This document shows, piece after piece, positions 12,650 to 27,366 of a stretch of 64,000 nucleotides of DNA. The stretch is from Gordionus sp. m RMFG-2023. Lineage: Eukaryota > Nematomorpha > Gordioida > Chordodea > Parachordodidae. Within the stretch, counting starts at the first letter, position 1. Every line of letters begins with the position of its first letter. Location: NCBI RefSeq assembly GCF_954871325.1, contig NC_088777.1:52328002-52392001 (forward strand). Reading direction: 5' to 3'. A program made the translations under genes and the position numbers. The notes under the pieces were generated by a model, which ran no database searches, had not been told where the DNA came from, and was given only the letters and a program-made list of their open reading frames with translations.

Positions 12650-15600
12650 TGTTGTATTATCATGATAGACTTTTATAAAAAAAATATCGATATCTGTTTC
12701 TTATCATTTTAGAAATATCTTTATATGTTTTTAGATATTTTAATTTATACATTTGATACGCTATTAATCAACACATTTTTATTAAAAATAAATATATCTG
12801 AGTGAAAAATTTATTTTATTTCATATGAGCATAAAATTTAAATAAATATATATTAAAAAATATTACCAATATAATAAAAAGTGAAAAATTGTAAAAGAGA
12901 ATTAAGTACTTGCTCTAAGCAATGACGCCCATTCATTATCAAAAACAATAACCGCTTAACTTTTGATGAAAAAATTATATTCAATGTTAAAAAAAAAATT
13001 TTTAAATAAATAATTATTTTAAAAGATTGTTCGAAAAAAAAATGGGCATTGACAACATTTATTAAATTATTTATTTATAAGATATTCGAATAGAATGTAA
13101 ACAAATATAAAAATTCTGTTTAATAAATAATTTATATTCAAAAGCAACGGAAAAACCTTTATATATAAAAAATAATTGTTTCTATATATAGGTATATTTA
13201 TAAAAACGTATCAGTTTCTAATAAATGTATAGGCGATGTATTCCTATTTCTATTTAAAAATTATCTTTTACCAATTCTGAGAAATTCCATACAATTTTAT
13301 CAAATGAATTATTATTCTGAATTTACCTCAGAATATATTTACACAATAATTAATATGAAAAATATCTTATTAATGTAAAAAGATAATTTTGTAATTTCCC
13401 TTTGTTAAAATTAATAGGTATGATAATGATGAATTAGTTAATAGAGAATAAATTATATGAATTGGATCCGGTTACCTAGTTGCGATATAATTTAAAGTAT
13501 TTCAAGGACAATTTAATTGTATACACAGTTTGTGACGTGGAAAACCTTTGACCAAAAGTATTATGATAACAAAAGGAGAAGATCTCCAGAATACAGAGAG
13601 GAATAGTTTTACCTGAGCCTCATAAGGCTGGCTACCGATATTTTCGATAACGCTAAAATCGTCTCAGTTTAAGAAAACGCCTGATAATATTCATAATGCC
13701 GAGACATGGCCAGAGCATAAATTTGTTTTTAATAATTTATATATTCAATAGATGCTCTAATTATTGGCCATAATCATTATTGTAATTGTTTAATGTCATC
13801 GGGACTCTTTCAAATTGTTTGTTAAAATATTTAGCCTTAATCTTTATCCTCGATTGAAATTTTACCTCTTTCATTTTTTTAATATATTAATTTTAGTTAA
13901 TACTATATTACTGATTGAAGATAATTATTTTTGAAACAATTCTTATTAATTTATAATTAAAACGGCAATATAATTTATGTTTATGCATTGAGACAAGAGA
14001 CAAGTGACTTCGATTGAATTATGATTGGAATGAATTTAAGTTTTATTAAAAAAGTAACCTCAAAATTCTTGTAAATATTACGATATATGAAATTAACAGA
14101 GTTTACCTCTGGTGTAAAAGTTTCTAAAGAATATGGCCTCTATATTTACAGTATATGCTTAAACGCCTAAAAAGTTGTATAATGCCTTTGCTAAATTAAA
14201 AAATAAAAAATTTCAGATACCAATTATTAGCATTAAGATGCATATTGTGATTTAACAATGTATATTAGACTCCTTTTTATTAATTTTTTTTCAGTAATAT
14301 TGCATTTCTCTATTTCAAAATAATATATTTACCCAATTTAACGCCTTTATAATTATATTTTTAATTATTAATCTTTGAATCATTAAGTTCATTTAAAATG
14401 CAATTTGTAAAGCTTACAGTAGAAAGATTTTCTAGAACCAATATTCCTATTAAATTCTCTTCTATTTTTCCATAAAATAAATACCAATTAATTGAATTTA
14501 AATTTTCAAACCTGCTGCATTTTTGTCTTCTCAATCAAATTTAGGCAAGGTATCTCAAATTTGTATTAATCTGTTGTATACAACTTTTTTATAAAATATA
14601 TATTAAAAGTATGGTAATATGTAATCATCACTTATTATAGATTAATATACCGACAGTTATTATATTTACTATAAAACTTTCGATAATTATTATAAAGATA
14701 TTTATTATATAATTATTGTGAATAATTTGGTGATAACGAGCTTTAAGGACAATAATTAATTTATATAATTACCCTATTTAACACACTATACTAAAATAAA
14801 TCGGTATATCGTTTTTTTTTGATAGAAAACATTTCAATGAACAGTAATCATTGAATAGTTGTGTAAAACGAGATGTGATTAAGGTTCAGATGTGAACCTT
14901 TTACAAAACACTAGATGTGGAAACCCAAATTTTATCTTATAATTTCTAAATTCTAATAAGCATCATATTCTCAAATTTTTAAGCAAAAGTTATTATACTT
15001 TTCCTAAAAATTGTATAAAAAATAGAAAATTAAATTATTATTTTTAAAAATATGTTTCCAAGATTTTATATAAATTCAAAACAGAAAGATTATAATATTT
15101 ATTGATATATTATTCAAAATAATAAATATATATATCCGAATATAATTTATTTATTATTTATAAAAAATAGATATAAAATGGAAAAAGATAAGTAATAATA
15201 TTTTTTTTTCTATCTTATTTTTCTTATTATTTTTAATCATTTTATAAAAATTTATATATATTATTTTAATAAAAAGTTAAACTTCCATATAATAAACATT
15301 TGAACCAGTTTTATCTTGAAAATTTAATTGAGATAAATGACAACGATCGCTAACAACATAGAGAATATATTTAAATAGGTAATTATAGCACAATTGATAA
15401 TAAATTATTAGACATCAACTATAAAGTCATAAGATTTCACATAAATATTCAATATATATGTATAAATTTCCTCGGGACAATAAATATTGTCATTTTTATG
15501 TCACAGAAAATTCTAAAAATATCAAAAATAACTTCAAGAATAAGTCTTAAAAAGTTAGATTAATTTTCAACATAAGGTACTCTGCCTTAAGGAAAATAAA

Positions 15601-16342
15601 CAAAACCTTCCTGTAAATTTATTTAGTTTGAAGACTAGTCAAAGATAATAGGGTTTACAATTTTTAGTATGGCAAAACAAGAAGATAAAAATAAACTTGA
15701 CGCGGAATTCCATTATAAAAAATCCACCATGGGTTGTTGACAAACTACATATACTTGTTTTTGACTTATATGAATAGGAAACTAATATAATTTTACTTTT
15801 ACATTCTCGCTTAGGGCCATGTAATGAATCATATTTTGACTAAATATTTTTTGAAAATACCAAGTTTAATCGTATATCTACTTTACGAACTTTAGTAGGC
15901 AAAATCAGAAGGAAAAATATAAAATCATATAATTTTCTGATTTCTAAATCAGCATGACTAAATGCTAATATCAATAGCTGATAAATCAATATCATAGTAA
16001 GGTAGTTTAAAAAGGGTGATTTCACATTCTCAGAATAAAAATATTCAAAGATTTTTGAAGATTTTATTTAAGAATGTTATGAGTTTTTATCGAATTTGTC
16101 TAAAGTTCTAAATATTTATACATACTCCTTTATTTTTATGAATAAATATTTTTAACAAATTAAAAAAAAAATCATTTTTTTAAAAAAATATTTGTAATTT
16201 TGGTGATTTTAAATTTTTTTATTAAAATCGGTTAGTCAATAGTATAATATTGTTGAAAAATTAATAAATACAAATATCTTATATTTTAAGATTTAGAATA
16301 TTATAAATTTCGTGAATAAAAGAAATTCCAAAGCTGCTAAAA
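12650..16342 (+). repeat. Array unit 4
   Basis: The unit 3/4 junction and the first part of this unit (about 12298-13190) nearly match the unit 9/10 junction (about 35967-36860) at an offset of about 23.67 kb. Inside that tract, about 12683-12780 is instead like unit 8 (27383 onward), sharing the CTGTTTCTTATCATTTTAG variant. Near 14058 about 17 bp (around AATAATACTTGACAA) is missing. Confidence 0.93.
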
Positions 16343-19300
16343 TGTTGTATTATCAAGATAGACTTTTATAAAAAGTATCGATATCTGTATCTAGATATTT
16401 ATTAGAAATATCTTTATATGTTTTTAGATATTTTTATTTATACATTTGATATACTATTAATCAACACATTTTTATTAAAAATAAATATATCTGAATGAAA
16501 AATTTATTTTATTTCATATGAGCATAAAACTTAAATAAATATATATTAAAAAATATTACCAATAAAATAAAAAGTGAAAGATTGTAAATGAGAATTAAGT
16601 ACTTGCTCTAAGCAATGACGTTCATTCATTATCAAAAACAATAACCGCTTGATTTTGATGAAAAAATTATATTTAATGTAAAAATAAAAATGTTTTAAAT
16701 AAATAATTTTTTTAAAAGATTGTTCGAAAGAAAATATTGGCATTGACAACATTTATTAAATTATTTTTTTATATGATATTCAAATTGAATGGGAACAAAT
16801 ATAAAAATTCTGTTTAATAAATAATTTATATTCAAAAGCAACGGAAAAACCTCTATATATAAAAAAATAATTGTTTCTATATACTGGTATATTTATAAAA
16901 ACGTATAAGTTTCTAATAAATGTTTAGGCGATGTATTGCTATCTCTATTTAAAAATTATCTTTTACCAATTCTGAGAAATTCTATACAATTTTATCAAAT
17001 GAAATATTATACTGAATTTACCTCAGAATATATTTACTCAATAATTTATAAGAAAAATATCTCCTTTGTTAAAATTAATAGGTATGATAATTATGAATTA
17101 GAGTTAATAGAGAATAAATTATATGAATTGGATGCGGTTACCTAGTTGCCATATAATTTAATGTATTTCAAGGACAATTTAATTGTATACACAGTTTGGG
17201 ACGTGGAAAACCTTTGACCAAAAATATTACGTATAACAAAACGTGAAGATCTTTAGAATACCGAGAGGAATAGTTTGACCTGAGCGTCTTCAGTCCAGCT
17301 ACCGATATTTTTGATAACGTCAAAAATGCCTCAGTTTAAGAAAACGCCTGATAATATTCATAATGGCGTCACATGGCCAGAGCATAAATTTTTTTAAAAT
17401 AATTTATGTATTCTATAGATGCTCTAATAATTGGCCATAATCATAATTGTTGTTTAATGTCATTGGGACTCTTCCAAATTGTTTGTTAAAATATTTAGCC
17501 TTAATCTTTATCCTCGAATGAATTTTTACCTTTTTCATTTTTTTAATATATTAATTTTAGTTAATACTATATTACTGATTGAAGATAATTATTTTTGAAA
17601 CAATTCTTATTAATTTATAATTAAAACGGCAATATAATTTATGTTTATGCATTTAGACAAGAGTTGGATGGATTTAAGTTTTATTAAAAAAGTAAAATAA
17701 TACTTGACAACCTATATTTGAAACTAACAGAGTTTACCTCTGGTGTAAAAGTTTCTTAAGAATATGGCCTCTATATTTACAGAATATGCTTAAACGCCTA
17801 TAAAGTTGTATAATGCGTTTGCTAAATTAAAAAATTAAAATTTTCAGTTACGAATTATTAGCATTAAGATGCATATTTTGATTTAACAATGTATATTAAA
17901 CTCCTTTGTATTATTTTTTTGAGTTATGCATTTCTCTATTTCTATATAATATATTTGCCACATTAAACGCCCATCTTATTAGATTTTTAATTATTTAATT
18001 TTGAATCATTAAGTAGTTTTAAAATGCAATCTGTAAGGCTTAAAGCAGAAAAATATTCTAGAACCAATATTACTATTAAATTCTCTTCTATTTTTCCACA
18101 AAATTTATACCAATTGATTGAATTTAAATTTTCAAACCTGCTGCATTTTTGTCTTCTCAATCAAATTTAGGCAATGTATCTCACATTTGTATTAATCTGT
18201 TGTAAACAACTCTTATATAAAATATATATTAAAAGTATAGTAATATGGTATCATCACTTATTCCAGATTAACTTACCGATAGTTATTATATTTACTATAA
18301 AACTTTCGATTATGATTATAAAGATATTTATTATATAATTATTGTGAATAATTTGGTGATAACGAGCTTTAAGGATATTAAGTAATTTATATAATTACCC
18401 TATTTAACACACTATACTAAAATATATTTGTATATCGTTCTTTTTTTTGATTGAAAGCATTTCAATGAACAGGAATTATTGAATAGTTAGGGTAAAACTA
18501 AATGGGATTAAGGTTCAGATTTGAACCTTTTACAAAACACTAGATGAGGAGACCCAAATTTTATTTTATAAAATTCTAAATTCTAATATCGCATCATTAT
18601 CTCAAATTTTTAAGCATAGATTATTATACTCATATCCTAAAAATTGTATAAAAATTAGAAAATTAAATTATTTTTTTAAAAAATTTGTTTCCAATATTAA
18701 ATATAAAATTAAAACAGAAAGATTATAATATTTATTGATTTATAATTCTAAAATATTCTACTCAAAATAATAAATATGTATATCCTAATATAACCTATTT
18801 AATATTTATAAAAAATAGATAAAAATTGGGAAGATATGAGTAATAATACTTTTTTTACTATCTTATTTTTCTTATTATTATTAATCATTATATAAAAATT
18901 TATATATATGATTTTAATAACAAGTTAAACTTTCATATAATAAACATTAAACCAGTTTTATCTTGACAATGTAATTGAGATAAATGACAAGGGTCGCTAA
19001 CAACATAGAGAATAAATTTAAATTGGTAATTATAGCACAATTGATAATAAATTATTAGACATCAAATATAAAGTCATAAGATTTCACATAAATATATAAT
19101 ATATATGTATAAATATAGTCATTTTTATGTCACAGAAATTCCTAAAATATAAATAAAACTTCAAGAATAAGTCTTAAATAATTAGATTATTTTTCAATAT
19201 AAGGTACTCTGCCTTAAGAATAAATAACCAACCTTCCTGTAAATTTATTTAGTTTGAAGCCTAGTCAAAGATAATAGGGTTTACAATTTTTAGTATGGCA

Positions 19301-19978
19301 AAACAAGAAGATAAAAATAAACTTGACGCGGAATTACATAATAGAAAATCCACCACTGGTTGTTGACAAACAACATATATTTGGTTTTGACTTATAAGAA
19401 TTGGAAACTAATTTAATTTTATTTTTACATTCTAGCTTAGGGCCATATAATAAATCATATTTTGACTAAATTTTTTTTGAAAATTCCAACTTTAATCGTA
19501 TATCTACTTTACCAATTTTAGTAGACAAAATCATAATTAAAAATATCAAATCATTATAAAATCATATAATTTTTTGATTTCCAAATCAGCATCACTAAAT
19601 GCTAATATCAATAGCTGATAAATCAATATCATAGTAAGGTAGATTAAATAGGGTGATTTCACATTCTCAGAATAAAAATATTCAAAGATTTTTGTAGATT
19701 TTATTTAAGAATGTTATGAGTTTTATCGAATTTGTCTAAAGTTCTGAATATTTTGTATAATCCTTTATTTTTATGAATAAATATTTTTCATAAATTAAAA
19801 AAAAAATCATTTTTTTAAAAAAATATTTGTAATTTTGGTGATTTTAAAATTTTTTATAAAAATCGGTTAGTCAATAGTATACTATTGTTGAAAAATTAAT
19901 AAATACGAATATCTTATATTTTAAGATTTAGAATATTATAAATTTCGTGAATAAAAGAAATTCCAAAGCTGCTAAAAT
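16343..19978 (+). repeat. Array unit 5
   Basis: The shortest regular unit (about 3.64 kb) because of several small deletions, including two between 17650 and 17720. A loss of about 28-30 bp near 17062 brings two normally separate short frames into one, giving a 69-codon open frame at 16936-17145 that is longer than in its neighbours. Confidence 0.92.
16936..17145 (+). other. Short protein-like open frame in unit 5, probably a decayed coding remnant
   Basis: A 69-codon frame beginning MLSLFKNYLL and ending KLYELDAVT. The equivalent frame is 60-77 codons in other units (4252-4449, 7890-8123, 20554-20736, 27928-28110, 31606-31839, 44316-44498). In those copies it stops after ...MYKDN-PTSLC and the C-terminal part lies in another frame. 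The amino-acid mix looks less random than surrounding translations, but indels between copies are not multiples of three and no family is recognised. It may be an old gene fragment caught in the unit, or chance; it is not a working gene by this evidence. Confidence 0.2.
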
Positions 19979-22900
19979 GTTGTATTATCAAGATAGACTT
20001 TTATAAAAAGTATCGATATCTGTATCTAGATATTATTTTAGAAATATCTTTATATGTTTTTAGATATTTTTATTTATACATTTGATATACTATTAATCAA
20101 CACATTTTTTTTAAAAATAAATATATCTGAATGAAAAATTTATTTTATTTCATATGAGCATAAAATTTAAATAAATATATATTAAAAAATATTACCAATA
20201 AAATATAAAGTGAAAGATTAAAAAGGAGAATTAAGTACTTGCTCTAAGCAATGACACACATTCATTATCAAAAACAATAACCACTAGACTTTTGATGAAA
20301 AAATTATATTTAATGTAAAAATAAAAAATTTTTAAATAAATAATTGTTTTAAAAGATTGTTCGAAAGAAAATATTGGCATTGAGAACATTTATTAAATTA
20401 TTATTTTATATAATATTGGAATTGAATGGGAACAAATATTAAATTTCTGTTTAATAAATAATTTATATTCAAAAGCAACGGAAATACCTCTATATATAAA
20501 AAAATAATTGTTTCTGTATACAGGTATTGTTAAAACGTATCAGTTTCTAATACATGTTTAGGCGATGTATTGCTATCTCTATTAAAAATTATCTTTTAAC
20601 AATTCTGAGAAATTCCATACAATTTTCTAAAGTGAAATATTATTCTAAATTTACCTCAGAATATATTTACACAATAATTAATAAGAAAAATATCTCATTA
20701 ATGTACAAAGATAATTTTCCAACTTCCCTTTGTTAAAATTAGGTATGATAATGACGAATTAGAGTTAATAGAGAATAAATTATATGAATTGGATTCGGTT
20801 ACCTAGTTGCCATGTAATTAAATGGATTTCAAGGACAAAATAATTGTATACACAGTTTGCGACGTGGAAAACCTTTGACCAAAAATATTACGTATAACAA
20901 AACGAGAAGATCTTTAGAATACAGAGAGGAATAGTTTGACCTGAGTGTCATCAGGCCGGATACTGATATTTTTGATAACGCCAAAAACCCCTCAGTTTAA
21001 GAAAACGCCTGATAATATTTATAATGGCGACACATGGCCAGAGCATAAATTTGTTTTAAATAATTTATGTATTCTATAGATGATCTAATAAGCAATATTC
21101 CTTATTGTAATTGTTTAATGTCATCGGGATTGTTTCGAATTGTTTGTTAAAATATTTAGCCTTAATCTTTATCCTCGAATGAATTTTTACCTCTTTCATT
21201 TTTTAAATATATTAATTTTAGTTAATACTATATTACTGATTGAAGATAATTGTTTTTTGAAACAATTTTTATTAATATTATATAATTAAAACGGCCATAT
21301 AATTTATGTTTATGCATTGAGACAAGAGACAAGTGACTTTGATTGAATTATGATTGGAAACTGATTTAAGTTTTATTGGAAAAGTAAAATAATATTTGAC
21401 AACCTCAAAATTCTTGTAAATAATACGATGTTTGAAATTAACAGAGTTTACCTCTGGTGTAAAAGGTTCTTAAGAATATGGCCTCTATATTTCCATAATA
21501 TACTTAAACGCCTAAAAAGTTGTATAATGCGTTTGCTAAATTAAAAAAATAAAAATCTCAGATGCATATTATTAGCATTAATATGCATATTGTGATTTAA
21601 CAATGTATACTAGACTCCTTTGTATTAAATTTTTTTGAGTAATTTTGCATTTCTCTTTATCTATATAATATATTTGCCCAATTAAACGCCTATCTTATTA
21701 TATTTTTAATTATTAATCTTTGAATCATTAAGTAGTTTTTAAATGCAATTTGTAAAGCTTACAGCAGAAGGATTTTCTAGAACCAATATTCCTTTTAAAT
21801 TCTCTTCTATTTACCACAAAATAAATACCAATTGATTTAATTCAAATTTTCAAACCTGCAGCATTTTTGTCTTCTCAATAAAATTTAGGCAAGGTTTCAC
21901 ACATTTGTATTAATCCGTTGTATATAACACTTATATAAAATATATATTAAAAGTATAATAATATGGAATCATCACTTATTCCAGATTAACTTACCGATAG
22001 TTATTATATTTACTATAAAACTTTCTATTATGATTATAAAGATATTTATTATGTAATTATTGTAAATAATTTGGTGTTAACGAGCTTTAAGGACAATAAT
22101 TAATTTATATAATTACCCTATTTAACACACTATACTGAAATAAATTGGTATATCATTCTTTTTAAGAATTATTGAATAGTTAGGGTAAAACTAAATGGGA
22201 CTAAGGTTCTGATGTGAACCTTTTAAAAAACACCTGATGAGGAGACCAAATTTTATTTTATTTCTAAATTCTAATATCGCATCATATTCTCTAATTTTTA
22301 TGCAAAGGTTTTTATACTATTATCTTAAAAATTGTATAAAAAAAGAAAATTAAATTATAATTTTAAAAAATATGTTTCCAAGATTAAATACAAAATCAAA
22401 ACAGAAAGATTATAATATCTATTGATATATTATTCTAATATATTCTACTGAAAATAATAAATATATATATCCGAATATAATTTATTTATTATTTATAAAA
22501 ATAGATACAAATTGGAAAAAGATGAGTAATAATACTTTTTTCTATCTTATTTTTATTATTATTTTTAATCATTTTATAAAAATTTATATATATGATTTTA
22601 ATAAAAATTTAAACTTCCATATAAACATTTGAACCAGTTTTATCTTTACAATGTAATTGAGATAAATGACAATGGTCGCTAACAACATAGAGAATAAATT
22701 TAAATAGGTAATTATAGCATAATTGATAATAAATTATTAGACATCAACTATAAAGTCAAAAGATTTCACATAAATATACAATATATATGTATAAATTTCC
22801 TCTGGACAAAAAATATAGTCATTTTTATATCACAGAAAATTCTAAAAATATCAAAAATAACTTCAAGAATAAGTCTTAAAATATTAGATTATTTTTCAAA

Positions 22901-23702
22901 ATAAGGTACTCTGCCTTAAGGAAAATTAACCAACCTTCCTGTAAATTTATTTAGTTTGAAGAAGAGTTAAAGATAATATGGTTTACAATTTTTAGGGTGT
23001 TAAACTAATAATAAAAATAAACTTGACGGTGAATTCCATAATAGAAAATCCATCACGGTTTGTTGACAAACAACATATACTTGGTTTTGACTTATAAGAA
23101 TTGGAAACATTTAATTTTACTTTTACATTCTCGCTTAAGGCCATGTAATGAATCATATTTTGACTAAATCTTTATTGAAAATTACAAAATTAATCGTATT
23201 TTTACTTTACCAACTTTAGTAGGCAAATTCAGAAGGAAAAATATCAAATCATTATAAAATCATATAATTTTTTGATTTCTAAATTATCATCATTAAATAA
23301 TAATATCAATAGCTTATAAATCAATATCATAGTAAGGTAGTTTAAAAAGGGTGATTTCACATTCTCAGAATAAAAATATTCCAAGATTTTTGAAGATTTT
23401 ATTTAAGAATGTTTAAACATGAGTTTCTATTGAATTTGTATAAAGTTCTGAATATTTTGTACATAATACTTTATTTTTATGCATAAAAATTTTTCATAAA
23501 TTAAAAAAAAAATTCATTTTTTTAAAAAAATATTTGTAATTTTGTTGATTTTTTAAGATTTTATTAAAATCGGTTAGGCAATAGTATAACAATATTGTTG
23601 AAAAATTAATAAATACAAATATCTTATATTTTAAGATTTAGAATTTTATGAATTTCGTGAATAAAAGAAATTCCAAAGCTGCCAAATTTATAGTTGATAA
23701 AA
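19979..23702 (+). repeat. Array unit 6
   Basis: Shares with units 8 and 12 a 4-bp loss in the block after CTGTATACAG (CAGGTATTGTTAAAAC), so these three form a subfamily there. At about 22135-22235 it carries a private deletion (CATTCTTTTTAAGAATTATTG) that is found again only in unit 3. Just before the next unit it has the extra block AAATTTATAGTTG (about 23685), also seen before unit 9. Confidence 0.92.
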
Positions 23703-26700
23703 TGTTGTATTTGTATCAAGATAGACTTCTATAAAAAGTATCGATATCTGAATCTAGATATTATTTTGGAAATCTGTATATGTTTTTAGATACTTTTAAT
23801 ATACATTTGATATTCTATTAATGAACGCATATTTATTTAAAAAAAATATATCTGAATGAAATATTTATTTTATTTCATATGAGCATATAATTTAAATAAA
23901 TATATATTAAAAAATATTATGACCAATAAAATAAAAAGTAAAAGATATTTTATCCATTCATTATCAAAAACAATAACCGCTGCACTTTTGATGAAAAATG
24001 GTAAAAATAAAAATTTTAAATAAATAATTGTTTTAAAAGATTGTTCGAAAGAAAATATGGGCATTGACAACATTTATTAAAATATTTTTTTATATGATAT
24101 TCGAATTGAATGAGAACAAATATAAAAATTCTGTTTAAGTATTTTGTGCTCATATAATAATAATTTATATTCAAAAGCAACGAAAGACGTCTATATATAA
24201 AAAAATAATTGTTTCTGTATACAGTTATATATGTAAAATCGTATCAGTTTCTAGATACATGTTTAGGCGATGTATTGCTATCTCTATTTGAAAATTATCT
24301 TTTAACAATTCTAAGAAATTTCATACAATTTTATGAAGTGAAATATTATTATGAATTTACCTAAGAATATATTTGCACAATAATTGATATGAAAAATATC
24401 TCATTAATGTACAAAAATAATTTTCCAACTTCCTTTAGTTAAAATTAATAGGTATGATAATGATGAATTAGAGTTAATAGAGAATAAATTATATGAATTG
24501 GATCCGGTTACCTAGTTGCCATGTAATTAAATGGATTTCAAGGACAATTTAATTGTATACACAGTTTGGGACTTGGAAAACCTTTGACCAAAAATATAAC
24601 GATAACAAAACTAGAAGATCTACAGAATACAGAGAGGAATAGTTTGACCTGAGCGTCATCAGGCCGGCTACCGATATTTTCGATAACGCCAAAAACGCCT
24701 CAGTTTAATAAAACGCCTGATAATATTCATAATGGCGACACATGGCCAGAGCATAAATTTGTTTTTAATAATTTATGTATTCAATAGATCCTCTAATAAT
24801 TGGCCATAATTATTATTGTAATCGTTTAATGTCATCGGGACTCTTTCAAATTGTTTGTTAAAATACTAAATCTTTATCCTTGAATGAATTTTTACCTCTT
24901 TCATTTTTTTATTATATTAATTTTAGTTAATACTATATTACTGGTTGAAGATAATTATTTTTTGAAACAATTCTTATTATATTATATAAATAAAACGGCC
25001 ACATAATTTATGTTTATGCATTGAGACAAGAGACAAGTGACTTCTATTGAATTATGATTGGAAACTGATTTAAGTTTTATAAGAAAAGTAAAATAATACT
25101 TGACTATCTCAAAATTCTTGTAAATAATACGATGTTTAAAATTAACAGAGTTTACTTCTGGTGTAAAAGTTTTTTAAGAATATGGCCTCTATATTTCCAT
25201 AATATGCTTAAACGCCTAAAAAGTTATATAATGCGTTTGCTAAATTAAAAATATCAGATACCAATTATGAGCATTAAGATACATATTGTGATATAACAAT
25301 GTATATTACACTACTTTGTATTAATTTTATTTGAGTAATTTTGCATTTCTCTATTTCTATAATATATATTTGACCCATTAAACGCCTATCTTATATTTTT
25401 AATTATTAATCTTTGAATCATTAAGTAGTTTTAAAGTGCAATTTGTAAAGCTTACAACAGAAAGATTTTCTAGAACCAATATTCCTATTATTCTCTTCTA
25501 TTTTTTCACAAAATAAATACCAATTGATTGAATTCAAATTTTCATACCTGCTGCATTTTTGTCTTCTCAATCAAATTTAGGCAAGGTATCTCACATTTGT
25601 ATTAATCTGTTTTATACAACTCTTATATAAAATATATATTAAAAGTATAGTAATATGGAATCATCACTTATTTCAGATTAACTTACCGACAGTTATTATA
25701 TTTACTATAAAACTTTCTATTATTATTTTAAAGATATTTATTATATAATTAGTGTGAATAATTTGGTGATAACGAGCATTAAGGACAATAATTAATTTAA
25801 ATAATTGCCCTATTTAACACACTATACTAAAATTTTTTGATTGAAAGCATTTCAATGAACAGGAATTATTTAGTAGTTGGGGTAAAACGAGATGGGATTA
25901 AGGTTAAGATGTGAACCTTTTACAAAACACTAGATGTGGAAACCCATATTTTATCTTATAATTTTTAAATTATAATATCGCATCATATTCTTAAAATTTT
26001 TAAGCAAAGGTTATTAAACTATTATCCTAAAAATTGTTTATTAAATAGAAAATTAAATTATTATTTTTAAAAATATGTTTCCAAGATTAAATATATAATC
26101 AAAAAAGAAAGATTATAATATTTATTGATATATTATTTTAAAATATTCTACTTAAAATAATAAATATCTATATCCTAATATAATTTATTTATTATTTATA
26201 AAATAGATACAAATTGGAATAAGATGAGTAATAATACATTTTTTTCTATCTTATTTTTCTTATTATTTTTAATCATTTTATAAAAATTCATATAAATGAT
26301 TTTAATAAAAAGTTAAACTTCCATATAATAAACATTTAAACCAGTTTTATCTTGACAAGGTAATTGAGATAAATGACAAGGGTCGCTAACAACATAGAGA
26401 ATAAATTTAAATAGGTAATTATAGCATAATTGATAATAAATTATTAGACATCAACTATAAAGTCAAAAGATTTCACATAAATATACAATATATATGTATA
26501 AATTTCCTCTGGACAAAAAATATAGTCATTTTTATATCACAGAAAATTCTAAAAATATCAAAAAAAACTTCAAGAATAAGTCTTAAAATATTAGATTATT
26601 TTTCAAAATAAGGTACTCTGCCTTAAGGAAAATTAACCAACCTTCCTGTAAATTTATTTAGTTTGAAGGCTAGTTAAAGATAATATGGTTTACAATTTTT

Positions 26701-27366
26701 AAGGTAGCAAACTAAAAGATAAAAATAAACTTGACGCGGAATTACATAATAGAAAATCCACCACTGGTTGTTGACAAACAACATATATTTGGTTTTGACT
26801 TCTAAGAATTGGAAACTAATTTAATTTTACTTTTACATTCTCGCTTAGGGCTATATAATGAATCATATTTTGACTAAATTTTTTTTGAAAATTCCAACTT
26901 TAATCGTATATCTACTTTACCAATTTTAGTAGACAAAATCATAATTAAAAATATCAAATCATTATAAAATCATATAATTTTTTGATTTCCAAATCAGCAT
27001 CATTAAATGCTAATATCAATAGCTGATAAATCAATATCATAGTAAGGTAGTTTAAATAGGGTGATTTCACATTCTCAGAATAAAAATATTCAAAAATTTT
27101 TGTAAATTTTATTTAAGAATGTTATGAGTTTTATCGAATTTGTCTAAAGTTCTAAATATTTTGTACATAGTCTTTATTTTTAGGAATTAAAATTTTTCAT
27201 AAATTAAAAAAATATTTGTAATTTTGTTGATTTTAAATTTTTTTATTAAAATCGGTTAGGCAATAGTATAATATTGTTGAAAAATTAATGAATACAAATA
27301 TATTATATTTTAAGATTTAGAATATTATGAATTTGGTGAATAAAAGAAATTCCAAAGCTGCTAAAA
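23703..27366 (+). repeat. Array unit 7
   Basis: Begins with the variant TGTATTTGTATCAAGATAG. Near 24138 it has an insertion of about 17-20 bp (GTATTTTGTGCTCATATAAT) shared only with unit 9 (near 31532), and both lack a nearby short block around the ATTATATTTAATG seen elsewhere. The middle of the unit (24560-25640) is nearly identical to unit 1. Confidence 0.92.
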
